Positions 20,498 to 31,039 are shown, counted from the first letter of the stretch. The stretch: 64,000 nucleotides of DNA from Lederbergia citri (GCF_018343625.1 NZ_JAGYPG010000001.1:1313411-1377410); one strand, 5' to 3'. Notes: generated by a model not told the origin, from the sequence alone. Numbers and translations: made by a program.

Positions 20498-21766
20498 TTG
20501 AATAATCAACCTTTAGCCTTTAGAATGCGTCCCCAAACGATTGAAGAAGTGGCTGGGCAACAGCATTTAGTTGGAGAAGGTAAAATCATATCAAGAATGG
20601 TAAAAGCAAAACAGCTTTCATCTATGATATTATATGGTCCTCCCGGAATCGGAAAAACATCAATTGCCAGCGCCATTGCTGGAAGTACAAACTATGCCTT
20701 TAGAACCTTGAATGCCGTAACTAATAATAAAAAAGATATGGAAATAGTAGCAGCTGAAGGAAAGATGAGTGGAAAAGTTATTTTATTATTGGATGAAGTC
20801 CATAGACTCGATAAAGGAAAGCAAGATTTCTTGCTGCCTTTTTTAGAAAATGGAACAATTATTTTAATAGGAGCAACGACAAGTAATCCATATCATGCTA
20901 TAAATCCTGCCATTCGAAGCCGCTGTCAAATTTTTGAACTGTTCCCTTTAACGGAGACAGAAATAAAAGAAACTTTACTAAGAGCATTGGAAGACCCTAA
21001 AAGAGGTCTTGGCTCATATTCTATTTCTGTTGATGAGAGAGCATTATATCATCTCGCAACTGCAAGCAATGGAGATGCGAGAAGTTCATTGAATGCATTG
21101 GAACTTGCCGTATTATCAACTGAACCAAATGAAGATGGTACAATTCACATAACGGAGTCAATTGCAGAAGAATGTCTTCAAAAGAAAAGCTTGGCACACG
21201 ATAAAGATGGTGATGCCCATTATGATGTATTAAGCGGCTTCCAAAAATCAATTAGAGGCAGTGACGCAAATGCCGCCCTTCATTATTTAGGTCGTTTAAT
21301 AGAAGCGGGCGATCTACCTAGTATATCAAGGCGCTTGCTCGTCATTGCCTATGAAGATATAGGTCTTGCTAACCCTCAAGCGGGACCACGGACATTAGCG
21401 GCCATACAAACCGCTGAAAAAATTGGATTCCCAGAAGCACGAATCCCACTTGCTAATGCTGTAATAGAGCTATGCTTATCACCTAAATCTAATTCTGCCA
21501 TCTGTGCAATTGATGAAGCGTTAGCCGACATTCGTGCTGGACACGCCGGTGAAGTTCCACTTCACTTAAAAGATGCCCATTATAAAGGTGCTAAAGAGCT
21601 TGGTAGAGGGATCGATTATAAATACCCACATGATTATGAAAACGGCTGGGTGAAGCAGCAATACCTCCCAGATAAATTAAAAGGCAGACAATATTATAAA
21701 CCGAAGCTAACCGGTAAATTTGAGCAAGCTCTGGCATCCGTCTATGAAAAAATAAATAAAGGCTAA
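20498..21766 (+). CDS. rarA: Replication-associated recombination protein RarA (MgsA)
   Basis: 422-aa AAA+ ATPase that acts at stalled replication forks with SSB. Walker A GPPGIGKTS, Walker B LLLDEVHRL, sensor 1 ATTSNP and arginine finger region RSRCQIF are visible, followed by the lid and the C-terminal tetramerisation domain (GDLPSISRRLLVIAYEDIG). The start is TTG at 20498, seven bases after GGAGAG; the ATG at 20492 is too close to that site, and the ATG at 20462 has no site. It is divergent from the cymR operon. Confidence 0.94.
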   Translation: MNNQPLAFRMRPQTIEEVAGQQHLVGEGKIISRMVKAKQLSSMILYGPPGIGKTSIASAIAGSTNYAFRTLNAVTNNKKDMEIVAAEGKMSGKVILLLDEVHRLDKGKQDFLLPFLENGTIILIGATTSNPYHAINPAIRSRCQIFELFPLTETEIKETLLRALEDPKRGLGSYSISVDERALYHLATASNGDARSSLNALELAVLSTEPNEDGTIHITESIAEECLQKKSLAHDKDGDAHYDVLSGFQKSIRGSDANAALHYLGRLIEAGDLPSISRRLLVIAYEDIGLANPQAGPRTLAAIQTAEKIGFPEARIPLANAVIELCLSPKSNSAICAIDEALADIRAGHAGEVPLHLKDAHYKGAKELGRGIDYKYPHDYENGWVKQQYLPDKLKGRQYYKPKLTGKFEQALASVYEKINKG

Positions 21767-21769
21767 TGT

Positions 21770-21804
21770 AAAGGCAGCTAAGAAATATATTCTTAACTGC
21801 CTTT
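21770..21804. terminator. Bidirectional terminator between rarA and tcdA
   Basis: AAAGGCAGCTAAGAA pairs with TTCTTAACTGCCTTTT in the 45-nt gap between the convergent genes; short U-runs on both strands. Confidence 0.8.
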
Positions 21805-21811
21805 TGCACCA

Positions 21812-22576
21812 TTACTCTTCATTTACTCTATAAATATGAATGTCTTTCAAAATTTCCCGAACAACGTAGCTTGCCATAATAAGACCCACTGTTGAAGGAA
21901 CAAATGCGTTAGAAGATGGCGGCATTTGCGCCTTTCGAATCTCCGAATTATCCTTTCCGACTGTTTTACGTACGTCTTCACGAATGACAATTGGACTTTC
22001 ATCAGAGAAAACGACAGGAATTCCTTTTTTAATGCCTTCTTTTCTTAACCGAGTTCTAATCACTTTCGCAATTGGATCTGTATGCGTTTTGAAAATATCT
22101 TTAATCATTAATCGTGTCGGATCCATTTTATTTGCGGCACCCATGGACGAAATAATAGGGATATCCCGCTTTAAGCATTCTTTAATTAGATGAATTTTAT
22201 AGGATATTGTATCCGAAGCATCTACGACAAAATCAGGTTTATGTTCAAAAAACGTCTCATATGTTTCTTCCGTATAAAACATCTTTAAAGCTACAACTTC
22301 ACAATCAGGATTAATATCTTCAATTCTTTTTTTCATTAAGTCGGCTTTTGGCTGTCCAACTGTCGACAATAATGCAATGAGTTGTCTATTTACATTCGTT
22401 ATATCAACATCATCTTTATCTACAAGAATAATCTTTCCTATATTTGTTCTGGCTAATGCCTCAGCTGCAAACGTTCCCACACCGCCTACACCAAGAATGG
22501 CAACTGTAGTATTTTTTAATAAATCCAGTCCTTCTTTTCCAATTGCCAATTCATTTCTTGAAAATTGATGCAACAT
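21812..22576 (-). CDS. tcdA: tRNA threonylcarbamoyladenosine dehydratase TcdA
   Basis: 254-aa E1-like (ThiF/MoeB fold) enzyme that uses ATP to cyclise t6A37 of tRNA into ct6A. The nucleotide-binding GVGGVGTFAAEALAR is at about residues 31-45, then VDKDDVDITNVNRQ and the conserved DASDTISYKIHL and SSMGAANKMDPTR. C-terminal hydrophobic segment VPSTVGLIMASYVVREIL. ATG at 22576 follows GGAGC at eight bases. It is the yrvM position of B. subtilis, downstream of the 6S RNA. Confidence 0.93.
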   Translation of the reverse strand: MLHQFSRNELAIGKEGLDLLKNTTVAILGVGGVGTFAAEALARTNIGKIILVDKDDVDITNVNRQLIALLSTVGQPKADLMKKRIEDINPDCEVVALKMFYTEETYETFFEHKPDFVVDASDTISYKIHLIKECLKRDIPIISSMGAANKMDPTRLMIKDIFKTHTDPIAKVIRTRLRKEGIKKGIPVVFSDESPIVIREDVRKTVGKDNSEIRKAQMPPSSNAFVPSTVGLIMASYVVREILKDIHIYRVNEE

Positions 22577-22651
22577 CTAAATCAGCTCCAAATTTTGTTC
22601 AGTCTATTTCTTCTGAAATAGAATAAATGAAAAGAAGTATTTTAGCAAGAA

Positions 22652-22830
22652 CAAAAGCGAAAGCGTCTGTTCAGCGACGTACAGGCCCACAGGATGTGGC
22701 GGCTCTTGTCGACGTTCCTTTTTCGGCTTCTGACGAGATAAAGGAAACACGGTGTAATAGCGAACCGATGTTGACTTATTCGTAGGAAGAAATCGAAAGT
22801 TTGCTAGGCGCTGGCTGCTTGCGCTAGACG
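22652..22830. repeat. Dispersed intergenic repeat copy
   Basis: Begins AAAAGCGAAAGCGTCTGTTC, contains hairpin CCAC-AGGAT-GTGG (22687-22699), GACGAGATAAAGGAAACACG, CCGATGTTGACTTATTCG and ends GCTTGCGCTAGACGG. It fills the space between tcdA and the 6S RNA terminator. Confidence 0.8.
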
Positions 22831-22887
22831 GAAACTATTCCTTAGAGAGTTACCAACTAAGTTTCCAATGTATCATTTCCTTAAGCA

Positions 22888-22917
22888 CAAAAAACAGCCT
22901 TAGTTATAAAGGCTGTT
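22888..22917 (-). terminator. Terminator of 6S RNA
   Basis: Minus strand AACAGCCTT/AAGGCTGTT stem followed by TTTTTT, 13 nt beyond the mature 6S RNA 3' end. Confidence 0.9.
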
Positions 22918-22930
22918 GCGTTCAAATATA

Positions 22931-23118
22931 AAAAGTCCCAATCGTGCCGTCGGTTAAAGATCCTTTGTTTTGAACCCGCTCTTGGCAGGTGGGTGTCCTG
23001 CTCCAGGCCTTATGTGTCCTCTCGTAGAGGCTTGCATTCAGTCTGGAAACTCCAAACTCCCGTAGGTATGAGATGTCGGTCAAAACGAAAAGGTGTATAG
23101 ACGAACACATCAGGACTT
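22931..23118 (-). ncRNA. ssrS: 6S RNA (6S-1 / BsrA type)
   Basis: About 188 nt that mimics an open promoter and binds the housekeeping RNA polymerase holoenzyme. The 5' AGTCCTGATGTGTTCGTC pairs with the 3' GCACGATTGGGACTTTTT to form the closing stem; the middle has the large bubble with ACGGGAGTTTGGA, GAGAGGACACATAAGGC, AGCAGGACACCC and TGCCAAGAGCGGG blocks that I recognise from B. subtilis BsrA. The position between aspS and tcdA (yrvM) is also that of BsrA. A short ORF inside is not real. Confidence 0.93.
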
Positions 23119-23132
23119 CTTTTGTTGATTAA

Positions 23133-23161
23133 ATACTATCATAGGAAAAATCATTTTTCAA
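23133..23161 (-). promoter_or_regulatory. Promoter of 6S RNA
   Basis: TTGAAA (23161-23156), 17-nt spacer, TAGTAT (23138-23133), 15 nt upstream of the RNA 5' end. Confidence 0.75.
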
Positions 23162-23208
23162 ACGTTAATACATGGGAAATTATCACTAATTTGACTGTTA
23201 CAGTTCGA

Positions 23209-24990
23209 TTACAAAACCTTTTCAGACCTTGCATTTACAGTGAGATGCAGTTCTTTTAATTGATCTTCACTCACTTCATCAGGAGCTTTCATTAACAGAT
23301 CACTTGCGCTTGCTGTTTTAGGGAATGCAATTGTATCACGCAAGCTATTTCTGCCTGCTAAAAGCATGACGATTCTATCTAGCCCAAGAGCAATACCACC
23401 ATGCGGCGGTGTGCCGTATTCAAATGCTTCGAGTAAAAATCCAAATTGCTCCTTCGCTTCTTCAATTGAAAACCCTAGCACTTTAAACATTTTCTCTTGT
23501 ATGTCACGTTCAAAAATACGGAGAGAACCGCCTCCTAATTCATATCCATTTAACACTAAGTCATATGCTTGTGCTTTGACATTGCCAGGATCTGTTTCCA
23601 GCTTATCCAAATCCTCGCGGGATGGCATAGTAAATGGATGATGGGCAGCATAGTAGCGATTTTCTTCCTCATCATATTCTAATAATGGCCATTCCGTAAT
23701 CCATAGGAAATTATATTGATTTTCATTAATCAATCCTAAATCTTTACCAAGCTTTAAGCGTAAAGCCCCTAAAGAATCTGCCACTACTTTTTTCGAATCA
23801 GCGGCAAATAATAGCAAGTCCCCTTGTTCTGCAGAAAGGAATTCACTTAGCTCATTTTGCTCCTGTTCATTAAAGAATTTTGCTATTGGCCCTTTTAATC
23901 CTTCTGCTTCTACTTTTAACCAGGCAAGACCTTTAGCTCCGTAGCGAGCGGCAAATTCACCTAAACCGTCAATATCTTTTCTAGAATATTTATTAGCACC
24001 GTCTTTCACTACTAATACTTTTACTTGACCACCAGCAGAAATGGCATTTGAAAATACTTTGAAACCTGAGTTTTCGACAAGCTTTGAAATATTTTGCAGT
24101 TCCATTCCAAAACGAGTATCCGGCTTATCAGATCCGTATCTTTCCATTGCTTCTTCATACGGCATGATTGGGAATGGTGTTTTGATTTCAAGCTCTTTTG
24201 TTGCAAGCATTACTTGCTTCATCATGTGCTCTACCATTTCCCTAATATCTTCTTGGCTCATAAAACTTGCCTCTATATCAATTTGTGTAAATTCTGGCTG
24301 GCGGTCAGCACGTAAATCTTCATCACGAAAACATCTAGCAATCTGATAATATTTATCAAATCCACTTACCATCAGTAATTGCTTGAATAATTGCGGTGAT
24401 TGAGGCAATGCAAAAAATTCTCCAGGATGTACTCTACTAGGAACTAAATAATCTCTTGCCCCTTCAGGAGTACTTTTCGTCAATATTGGAGTTTCTATAT
24501 CCAGATAGCCTTCTTCATCCAAAAAATTACGAATCGTCCTTGTAACTGTTGAACGCATTTTAAAAACTTCGTACATTTCTGGTCTACGGAGATCTAAATA
24601 TCTATATTTTAAGCGGATGTCTTCAGCTGCTTCTGAATTGTTTTCAATCATAAACGGCGGTGTTTTTGCCTCGTTGATTATTTTCACTTCAGAAACGACA
24701 ATTTCAATTTTACCTGTTTTCAAATTATCATTAATCGTTCCTTCAGCTCTGGCTATAACCGTTCCACGAACATCCACAACATACTCATTTCGAACTCTTT
24801 CAGCAACCTGTAAAGCAGACTCTGATATCTCAGGGTTAAAAACAATTTGCACAACACCTGTTCGATCTCTAAGATCAATAAATATTAGTCCACCCAAATC
24901 ACGGCGTTTCTGAACCCAACCTTTTAAAATAACGGACTCTCCAATAGATTTTTCGGTAATCTCACCGCAATAATGTGTTCTTCCAAACAT
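23209..24990 (-). CDS. aspS: Aspartyl-tRNA synthetase
   Basis: 593-aa bacterial-type class II synthetase. N-terminal OB-fold anticodon domain ([21 protein letters not shown]), motif 2 [20 protein letters not shown], a GAD insertion domain typical of the bacterial form (about 290-410), and motif 3 [15 protein letters not shown] near the C-terminus. ATG at 24990 follows GAGGAGG. It lies 12 nt after hisS and shares its T-box-controlled transcript, an arrangement conserved in Bacillaceae. Confidence 0.97.
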   Translation of the reverse strand: MFGRTHYCGEITEKSIGESVILKGWVQKRRDLGGLIFIDLRDRTGVVQIVFNPEISESALQVAERVRNEYVVDVRGTVIARAEGTINDNLKTGKIEIVVSEVKIINEAKTPPFMIENNSEAAEDIRLKYRYLDLRRPEMYEVFKMRSTVTRTIRNFLDEEGYLDIETPILTKSTPEGARDYLVPSRVHPGEFFALPQSPQLFKQLLMVSGFDKYYQIARCFRDEDLRADRQPEFTQIDIEASFMSQEDIREMVEHMMKQVMLATKELEIKTPFPIMPYEEAMERYGSDKPDTRFGMELQNISKLVENSGFKVFSNAISAGGQVKVLVVKDGANKYSRKDIDGLGEFAARYGAKGLAWLKVEAEGLKGPIAKFFNEQEQNELSEFLSAEQGDLLLFAADSKKVVADSLGALRLKLGKDLGLINENQYNFLWITEWPLLEYDEEENRYYAAHHPFTMPSREDLDKLETDPGNVKAQAYDLVLNGYELGGGSLRIFERDIQEKMFKVLGFSIEEAKEQFGFLLEAFEYGTPPHGGIALGLDRIVMLLAGRNSLRDTIAFPKTASASDLLMKAPDEVSEDQLKELHLTVNARSEKVL

Positions 24991-25002
24991 TTAAAATCCT
25001 CC

Positions 25003-26274
25003 TCATCGGCATAACTTACTAAATTCATCGATAAAATGATCTAATGAAAGTTCAGTTTGTTCTCCAGTTTCCAAATTTTTCACGGCAATATTACCCATTT
25101 TTAATTCATCATCGCCTAATATAATTGCGTATTTAGCAGCTATTCTCTCTGCAGCCTTAAATTGTGCTTTCATCTTTCTATTCAAGTAATCGCGCTCAGA
25201 TGAGAATCCTGCTGTGCGCAATTTTTGTAATAAGGTCACGGAATAGTCTTTTGCCTCTTCTCCGAGAGCAATGATATAGCAATCAACAGAATGTTCTGCT
25301 TCAATATTTATTCCTTCTGCTTCCAAAGCACTTAATAATCTTTCTATACTTAATGCAAACCCGATTCCTGGAGTATCCGGACCGCCCATTTCTTGTACAA
25401 GTCCATTATATCTCCCGCCACCGCATAACGTCGTAATCGCTCCAAAACCTTCTGCCTCACTCATGATTTCAAAGGCAGTATGATTATAGTAATCCAATCC
25501 TCTAACTAAAGTTGGATCGACAATGTAATCCATGTCCATAGCTGATAAGTATTGTTTCACCTTTTCAAAATATTGCTTTGAATCTTCATTTAAGTATTCA
25601 AGAATGGAAGGAGCTGATTTCATGAGCTCATGATCACGATCTTTTTTACAATCCAAAATTCTTAGTGGATTTTTCTCAAGTCTTTTTTGACAGTCACTGC
25701 AAAATTCACCAATCCTAGGTTGGAAGTGGTTGATCAGTGCAGCTCTATGTGCATTCCTACTTTCATTGTCACCAAGACTATTTACGACTAGACGTAATTT
25801 CTTTAATCCAAGTGACTTGTACAATTCCATAGCAAGAGAAATAACTTCTGCATCAATGGCAGGATCCATACTTCCTAACGCCTCAACCCCAAACTGAACA
25901 AATTGACGGTACCGGCCCGCCTGAGGTCGCTCATACCGGAACATAGGTCCTAAATAATAAAGTTTTACAGGTTGAGTGGGATTTCCAAACATTTTGTTTT
26001 CGGCAAAGGATCGAACAACTGATGCTGTCCCTTCTGGCCGGAGCGTTATATTCCTTCCACCTCGATCTTGAAAAGAGTACATTTCCTTTTGAACAATATC
26101 AGTCGTGTCTCCAACTCCACGTAAAAAAAGTTCAGTATTTTCAAAAATTGGAGTACGAATTTCCCTGTATTGATATTTATTACATATTTCTTTTGCTTTG
26201 TTCTCTATGAACTGCCACTTTTCAACGACGCCCGGAAGAATGTCTTGCGTCCCTCTCGGTATTTGTATAGCCAT
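25003..26274 (-). CDS. hisS: Histidyl-tRNA synthetase
   Basis: 423-aa class II synthetase. Motif 1 in the first 80 residues ([16 protein letters not shown]), motif 2 [12 protein letters not shown] and [15 protein letters not shown], histidine A motif [14 protein letters not shown], motif 3 [12 protein letters not shown], and the C-terminal anticodon-binding domain. The start is ATG at 26274 (MAIQIPRG), seven bases after GGAGG; the upstream GTG at 26295 is within the leader side and rejected. It is transcribed with aspS under the T-box at 26325-26636. Confidence 0.97.
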   Translation of the reverse strand: MAIQIPRGTQDILPGVVEKWQFIENKAKEICNKYQYREIRTPIFENTELFLRGVGDTTDIVQKEMYSFQDRGGRNITLRPEGTASVVRSFAENKMFGNPTQPVKLYYLGPMFRYERPQAGRYRQFVQFGVEALGSMDPAIDAEVISLAMELYKSLGLKKLRLVVNSLGDNESRNAHRAALINHFQPRIGEFCSDCQKRLEKNPLRILDCKKDRDHELMKSAPSILEYLNEDSKQYFEKVKQYLSAMDMDYIVDPTLVRGLDYYNHTAFEIMSEAEGFGAITTLCGGGRYNGLVQEMGGPDTPGIGFALSIERLLSALEAEGINIEAEHSVDCYIIALGEEAKDYSVTLLQKLRTAGFSSERDYLNRKMKAQFKAAERIAAKYAIILGDDELKMGNIAVKNLETGEQTELSLDHFIDEFSKLCR

Positions 26275-26324
26275 TAAGCTTCCTCCTTTTTCCACTAAAT
26301 ATCCATTTTAAGGCAACCTTTTAT

Positions 26325-26636
26325 AAATAAAAAAACTCCCGTCCCTTGTTTCGAAAAACAAGGGACGAGAGATTATTTCCCGCGGTGCCACCCTTTTTGA
26401 AGCTGAATAAACAGCTCCCACTCAAACAGTTATCGCCTGATTACGTCCATTCCTACTAGGATAAATCCGTTCGAAATGGAAGCCTACGGAATGTGCTTCA
26501 TTGAGTCGATATGGAGAAATGCTTTCAGCCAAGGCATTTCATCTCTTTCCATTTTGCTCCCAATTACTTTTTCCCTCATTGGCCTAAGTATGATAAGCTA
26601 TAGCCACTTTCCGTTTCGAGCTATAACATAATTATT
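26325..26636 (-). promoter_or_regulatory. T-box riboswitch of hisS-aspS
   Basis: T-box core AGGGTGGCACCGCGGG (26379-26394), terminator CGTCCCTTGTTTTTCG / ACAAGGGACGGGAG with U7 (about 26329-26369), and stem I distal-loop motif TTGGCTGAAAGC. In the aligned specifier position I read CAC (His) at 26493-26495 within GAAGCACATTCC; GAC (Asp) also occurs a little earlier in ATCGACTC. His is preferred because its spacing matches the Ala specifier in the alaS leader. Confidence 0.92.
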
Positions 26637-26641
26637 AATTT

Positions 26642-26670
26642 ATCATACGAATATCATAAAACTTTGTCAA
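26642..26670 (-). promoter_or_regulatory. Sigma-A promoter of hisS-aspS T-box leader
   Basis: TTGACA (26670-26665), 17-nt spacer, TATGAT (26647-26642). Confidence 0.88.
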
Positions 26671-26704
26671 TACATACCATGCATTGTTTTTTTTCACCTC
26701 TTAT

Positions 26705-26881
26705 CTATGACCTGCCCATTTTCTTTTTAAAGCTTTTAATCTCCGTCAATGACAGTCCATATTCCGATATAGGCTCCTCCATTATCGTATAGCACTCTTT
26801 TTCAATGCTATTTTTAAAATTTAAAGAAAAAAGCTGTGTTGAATTAAAGGAAGCTATACGATTTTGTTCATTTGCTCTCAC
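26705..26881 (-). CDS. Small protein of unknown function (58 aa)
   Basis: Found by reading the gap between hisS and the amidase gene. GTG at 26881 is seven bases after a perfect AAGGAGG. The product starts MRANEQNRIASF, has SLNFKNSIEKECYTIMEEP in the middle, and ends LTEIKSFKKKMGRS: soluble, mixed charge, single Cys, no membrane segment. I do not recognise the family. B. subtilis has a small gene, yrzK, in about this place and it may be the orthologue. It lies just upstream of the hisS promoter, so its transcript may run into the T-box. Confidence 0.7.
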   Translation of the reverse strand: MRANEQNRIASFNSTQLFSLNFKNSIEKECYTIMEEPISEYGLSLTEIKSFKKKMGRS

Positions 26882-27049
26882 CTTGGTGCCTCCTTGCTAT
26901 TTTTAGTTAGTTTTGCCCATTTTTTAAAATTTAAAAGGATTCTTCCAATATTTCCACGAATATTACATTTGATTAGAACACCTTAATATTGGTAAAATTG
27001 ATTTTTAGTAAGTACTGGATTTAGTTAGCTAGAAAGGCGGTTTCATTTT

Positions 27050-28291
27050 TTGGGGAAAAAACTATTCTTTTTTATAGTCATTCCATTATTGCTTGTTATA
27101 TTATTCATACGATATTCTCCAATTATTAAAGCGGATTCAGATACCATCGTTATTACTGGGGAAATAGTGAATGTTCGCGAAAAACCAGGGACAACTTATT
27201 CAATCATTACCCAAATAAGAAAAGGGGAAACATATGAAATAAAAAATGAAAAAGATGGTTGGTATGAAATAAAACTCCCTTCCGGAAAAAAAGGATGGGT
27301 AGCCAATTGGTTGGCTCAAGAGCAAAATTCACCAACTAACACTAATAAGGGCATGGTAATAGCAGATCATTTAAATATTAGATCTGAGCCAACTCTTACA
27401 GGTTCTGTTATTGGAAATCTCCAAATGGGTGATGAAGTCGTTATTTTAGACCATGAAGATGATTGGTTAGAAATAGAATATGCTTCTGGCAGTGCATGGG
27501 TCAGCAGCTCCTACATTGAAAAAATGGAAAAAAAGCCTGTTGGCGCCATTCAGGAAGAAATTTATATTAGCGCATTATACGATGATACCAATATTAGAAA
27601 AAAACCAACTCTTAAATCAGCTATTGTTGGTCAAGCCTCTTCAAAAGATGTATTTAAAGTTTTGAAAAAAGAGGGAGATTGGTATCAGATTGAATATACT
27701 TCAGGTAAACTAGGTTATATAGCAAGTTGGATCGTCACAGATACCAATGAAGTCTCTACAAAAACGATCGTCATTGATCCTGGTCATGGAGGACGAGATG
27801 AGGGAGCAGCAGGGGCAAATGGGACTATAGAAAAAAATTTAACGTTAAATGCGGCACTGCTTCTTAGTGAGAAATTAAAAAAAGCTGGTTTTAATGTTAT
27901 ATTAACTAGATCCGCAGATGAATACGTAAGTTTACAGGATCGAGCAGAACTGGCTTATATAAAGAATGCTGACATTTTTATTAGCTTGCATTTTGATAGT
28001 ATTGAAGACAGTTCAGTCCATGGTCATACAACTTATTATTATTACGATGATGAAGTAAAAATAGCTGAGGCAATTCATAACCGTATTACCGACGCTATTC
28101 ATATTTCGGACCGTGGAGTCAGATATGGTGATTATTATGTTCTTAGAGAGAACCAACGACCATCGATTTTACTAGAACTTGGATACTTGAGCAATCCTGC
28201 CGAAGAGCAAGTGATTAAAACGAAAAAATACATGGATAAAATTACTAATGCCATTGAAAAAGGACTTGTAGACTATTTTTCTGGAGATTAA
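27050..28291 (+). CDS. yrvJ: N-acetylmuramoyl-L-alanine amidase with three SH3b domains
   Basis: 413-aa secreted or membrane-anchored wall hydrolase. The N-terminal hydrophobic helix (residues 5-20) is signal or anchor; three bacterial SH3 repeats follow (about 32-90, 98-155, 168-228; each with NVR/NIR and GWV/AWV/YIASW ends) that bind wall peptides; then an Amidase_3 domain with TIVIDPGHGG (Zn His), the Glu of GTIEKNLTL, SLHFD (Zn His) and the catalytic Glu in LLELGYLSN. TTG at 27050 follows AAAGGCGG. It corresponds by position to B. subtilis yrvJ. Confidence 0.92.
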   Translation: MGKKLFFFIVIPLLLVILFIRYSPIIKADSDTIVITGEIVNVREKPGTTYSIITQIRKGETYEIKNEKDGWYEIKLPSGKKGWVANWLAQEQNSPTNTNKGMVIADHLNIRSEPTLTGSVIGNLQMGDEVVILDHEDDWLEIEYASGSAWVSSSYIEKMEKKPVGAIQEEIYISALYDDTNIRKKPTLKSAIVGQASSKDVFKVLKKEGDWYQIEYTSGKLGYIASWIVTDTNEVSTKTIVIDPGHGGRDEGAAGANGTIEKNLTLNAALLLSEKLKKAGFNVILTRSADEYVSLQDRAELAYIKNADIFISLHFDSIEDSSVHGHTTYYYYDDEVKIAEAIHNRITDAIHISDRGVRYGDYYVLRENQRPSILLELGYLSNPAEEQVIKTKKYMDKITNAIEKGLVDYFSGD

Positions 28292-28292
28292 A

Positions 28293-28330
28293 AAAGGGCT
28301 AACCTTTCACTATTGAAAGGTTAGCCCCTT
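28293..28330. terminator. Bidirectional terminator between amidase and dtd
   Basis: GGGCTAACCTTTCA / TGAAAGGTTAGCCC perfect stem. The minus side has the longer U-run (TTTTTTAA), so it serves chiefly relA-dtd; the plus side ends CCTTTATATTT. Confidence 0.9.
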
Positions 28331-28335
28331 TATAT

Positions 28336-28773
28336 TTATCTTTCTAATACAAGTGTCACTGGACCGTCATTTATTAATTTTACATCCATCATTGCGCCAA
28401 AAACACCGGTCTCCACATGAATTCCTTTTTCGGATAACAATTTATTGAAGTGGTGATACAATCTTTCAGCATGTTGAGGTTTTGCTGCGTCCATAAAATT
28501 AGGTCTACGCCCTTTACTGCAATCTCCATAAAGAGTGAATTGCGAAATGGATAAAATGGCTCCACCTTCATCGATTAGTGAGCGGTTCATTTTTCCCGCC
28601 TCATCCTCAAAGATACGTAAATGCACAATTTTATCTGCGAGCCATTCACATTCCTTTTCCGAGTCTTCATGAGTGATTCCCACTAATAGTACAAAACCAT
28701 TTTTAATCGACCCAGTAATATTTCCTTCTACAGTCACGCTTGCCTCTTTACTTCTTTGCAATACCACTCTCAT
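28336..28773 (-). CDS. dtd: D-aminoacyl-tRNA deacylase
   Basis: 145-aa cytosolic enzyme that removes D-amino acids (and mischarged Gly) from tRNA. The two active-site cross-subunit motifs are intact: [10 protein letters not shown] (about residues 76-85) and the C-terminal [10 protein letters not shown] with the Gly-Pro dipeptide. ATG at 28773 follows AAAGGAG. It lies 17 nt after relA, in the same operon as in B. subtilis. Confidence 0.96.
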   Translation of the reverse strand: MRVVLQRSKEASVTVEGNITGSIKNGFVLLVGITHEDSEKECEWLADKIVHLRIFEDEAGKMNRSLIDEGGAILSISQFTLYGDCSKGRRPNFMDAAKPQHAERLYHHFNKLLSEKGIHVETGVFGAMMDVKLINDGPVTLVLER

Positions 28774-28790
28774 TACTAATAATAACTCCT

Positions 28791-30980
28791 TTAATTCATT
28801 ATCCGTCTTACAGCATATATATCTGGAATCTGTTTAATTTTATCTACAACCTTCTGAAGGTGGCCAATATTTTGGATCGAAATCGACATCATTATGGTTG
28901 CCATTTTATTACGATCCGCTTTTCCAGTTACAGCTGTAATATTTGTTTTCGTTCCGCTTACGGTCTGAAGTACTTCATTTAAAAGACCTCGGCGATCAAA
29001 GCCTGATATCTCAATATCAACATTATATTCTTTACGATTAGTGGAATCAGATTCCCACTCAACAGGAATTAATCGATTTTCCATTTCATTATCATCTATA
29101 TTCGGACAATCTGCTCTATGAACAGAAACCCCTCGACCTTTTGTTACAAAACCAATAATTTCATCCCCTGGTACTGGATTACAGCACCTTGACAAGCGGA
29201 TTAGTAAATTATCTGCACCCTTCACGGTAACACCAGCATCATAGCGCTTCGGAGCAGGATCGGTTTTAACCTCCGCGGTAATCTCTTTCTCCGCTTCTTC
29301 CTGGTCTCGTAATTTTCTTAATTTTTCGGTAAGGCGATTCGCCACTTGTAATGCAGATATTCCGTTATAACCCACGCTTGCAAACATATCATCTTCATGC
29401 CCGAAATTGAATTTGTCTGCAACCTTTTTGAGATTTTCAGCAGTCATGACCTTTTTATGGTCAAAATCCATCTCTTTAATTTCTTTTTCGACGAGTTCTC
29501 TGCCTTTAAGGATATTTTCTTCTTTACGCTGACGCTTAAAAAATTGCCGAATCTTATTTTTAGCTTGTGAAGTTTGTGCTAATTTTAGCCAGTCTTGACT
29601 AGGACCATATGAATGCTTAGATGTAAGAATCTCAATAATATCTCCGGTTTTTAATTTATAGTCTAATGTAACGATTTTTCCGTTAATTTTAGCGCCAATT
29701 GTTTTATTTCCAATTTCCGAGTGAATTCGATATGCGAAATCAATCGGCACTGATCCTGCCGGAAGCTCAATAACATCACCTTTAGGGGTAAAGACGAACA
29801 CCATATCGGAAAAAAGATCGATTTTTAATGATTCCATGAATTCTTCTGCATTCTCAGATTCATTTTGGAATTCTAGAATCTCCCTGAACCAAGAAAGTTT
29901 CTTATCGAAAGAAGCTTGAGGAGTCATCGATTTCCCTTCTTTATATGCCCAGTGGGCCGCAACTCCAAATTCGGAGATACGATGCATTTCCATTGTTCTA
30001 ATTTGTACCTCAAGAGGGTCACCCTTCGGTCCAATAACAGTGGTGTGCAAAGATTGGTACATATTTGGCTTCGGCATAGCGATATAATCTTTAAATCGTC
30101 CAGGCATCGGTTTCCAACATGTATGAATGATTCCTAGAACTGCATAACAATCTTTTATACTATTAACAATTATTCTGACAGCAAGTAAATCATATATTTC
30201 GTTAAATTGCTTATGCTGGAGAACCATTTTTCGATATATGGAGTAAATATGCTTAGGCCTTCCATAAACATCTGCTTTGATTTCCATTTCATCGAGGCGT
30301 TCTTTCACCTCGGACATGACATCTTCAAGATATTGCTCCCGCTCTTCACGTTTCCTTTTCATTAAATTAACAATCCGATAATACTGCTGAGGATTTAAAT
30401 AACGAAGAGCAGTATCTTCAAGTTCCCATTTGATTTTTGAAATCCCAAGACGATGGGCTAATGGAGCAAAAATTTCTAGCGTTTCATTCGCTATTCTTCT
30501 TTGCTTTTCCGGAGGTAAGTGTTTGAGAGTACGCATATTATGAAGTCTATCAGCTAATTTAATCAAAATAACCCTGATATCCTGTGCCATAGCAATAAAC
30601 ATTTTCCGGTGGTTTTCTGCCTGCTGTTCCTCATGTGATTTGTACTTTATTTTACCTAATTTCGTCACACCGTCGACAAGCATTGCTACTTCACTGCCAA
30701 ATTCCGCTTTTATCTCTTCAATAGTGACAGTAGTATCCTCTACGACATCATGAAGAAAACCTCCCATCAATGTCGCTGGATCCATTTCTAAATCAGCAAG
30801 TATCCCAGCCACTTGTATAGGATGGATAATATATGGCTCCCCTGATTTACGGAATTGATCTTTATGAGCCTCACTCGCAAACTCATATGCTTTTTGCACT
30901 AATGCAACATTTTCAGCATTTAAGTATTTTTTTGTACGATTAATCACTTCTTCCACTAATAATTTTTCATCTTTAACCAT
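28791..30980 (-). CDS. relA: Bifunctional (p)ppGpp synthetase/hydrolase RelA (Rel)
   Basis: 729-aa long RSH enzyme controlling the stringent response. The N-terminal HD hydrolase has an intact HDVVEDT (about residue 75), the synthetase domain has [11 protein letters not shown] and SLHTTVIGP, followed by TGS ([27 protein letters not shown] with FAYRIH), a helical and zinc-finger region ([13 protein letters not shown]), and a C-terminal ACT domain. Both catalytic halves look active. ATG at 30980 after AAAAGGTG is preferred over the GTG inside that site. Promoter at 31011-31039. Confidence 0.96.
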   Translation of the reverse strand: MVKDEKLLVEEVINRTKKYLNAENVALVQKAYEFASEAHKDQFRKSGEPYIIHPIQVAGILADLEMDPATLMGGFLHDVVEDTTVTIEEIKAEFGSEVAMLVDGVTKLGKIKYKSHEEQQAENHRKMFIAMAQDIRVILIKLADRLHNMRTLKHLPPEKQRRIANETLEIFAPLAHRLGISKIKWELEDTALRYLNPQQYYRIVNLMKRKREEREQYLEDVMSEVKERLDEMEIKADVYGRPKHIYSIYRKMVLQHKQFNEIYDLLAVRIIVNSIKDCYAVLGIIHTCWKPMPGRFKDYIAMPKPNMYQSLHTTVIGPKGDPLEVQIRTMEMHRISEFGVAAHWAYKEGKSMTPQASFDKKLSWFREILEFQNESENAEEFMESLKIDLFSDMVFVFTPKGDVIELPAGSVPIDFAYRIHSEIGNKTIGAKINGKIVTLDYKLKTGDIIEILTSKHSYGPSQDWLKLAQTSQAKNKIRQFFKRQRKEENILKGRELVEKEIKEMDFDHKKVMTAENLKKVADKFNFGHEDDMFASVGYNGISALQVANRLTEKLRKLRDQEEAEKEITAEVKTDPAPKRYDAGVTVKGADNLLIRLSRCCNPVPGDEIIGFVTKGRGVSVHRADCPNIDDNEMENRLIPVEWESDSTNRKEYNVDIEISGFDRRGLLNEVLQTVSGTKTNITAVTGKADRNKMATIMMSISIQNIGHLQKVVDKIKQIPDIYAVRRIMN

Positions 30981-31010
30981 GAGGATCACCTTTTTATGAA
31001 AATTGAATAT

Positions 31011-31039
31011 ATGATATCTATTATCGAGAAAAGAGTCAA
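31011..31039 (-). promoter_or_regulatory. Promoter of relA-dtd
   Basis: TTGACT (31039-31034), 17-nt spacer, TATCAT (31016-31011), 31 nt before the relA start. Confidence 0.7.

Noticed and set aside
22922..23110. 62-aa minus-strand ORF
   Set aside because: It lies entirely inside the 6S RNA.
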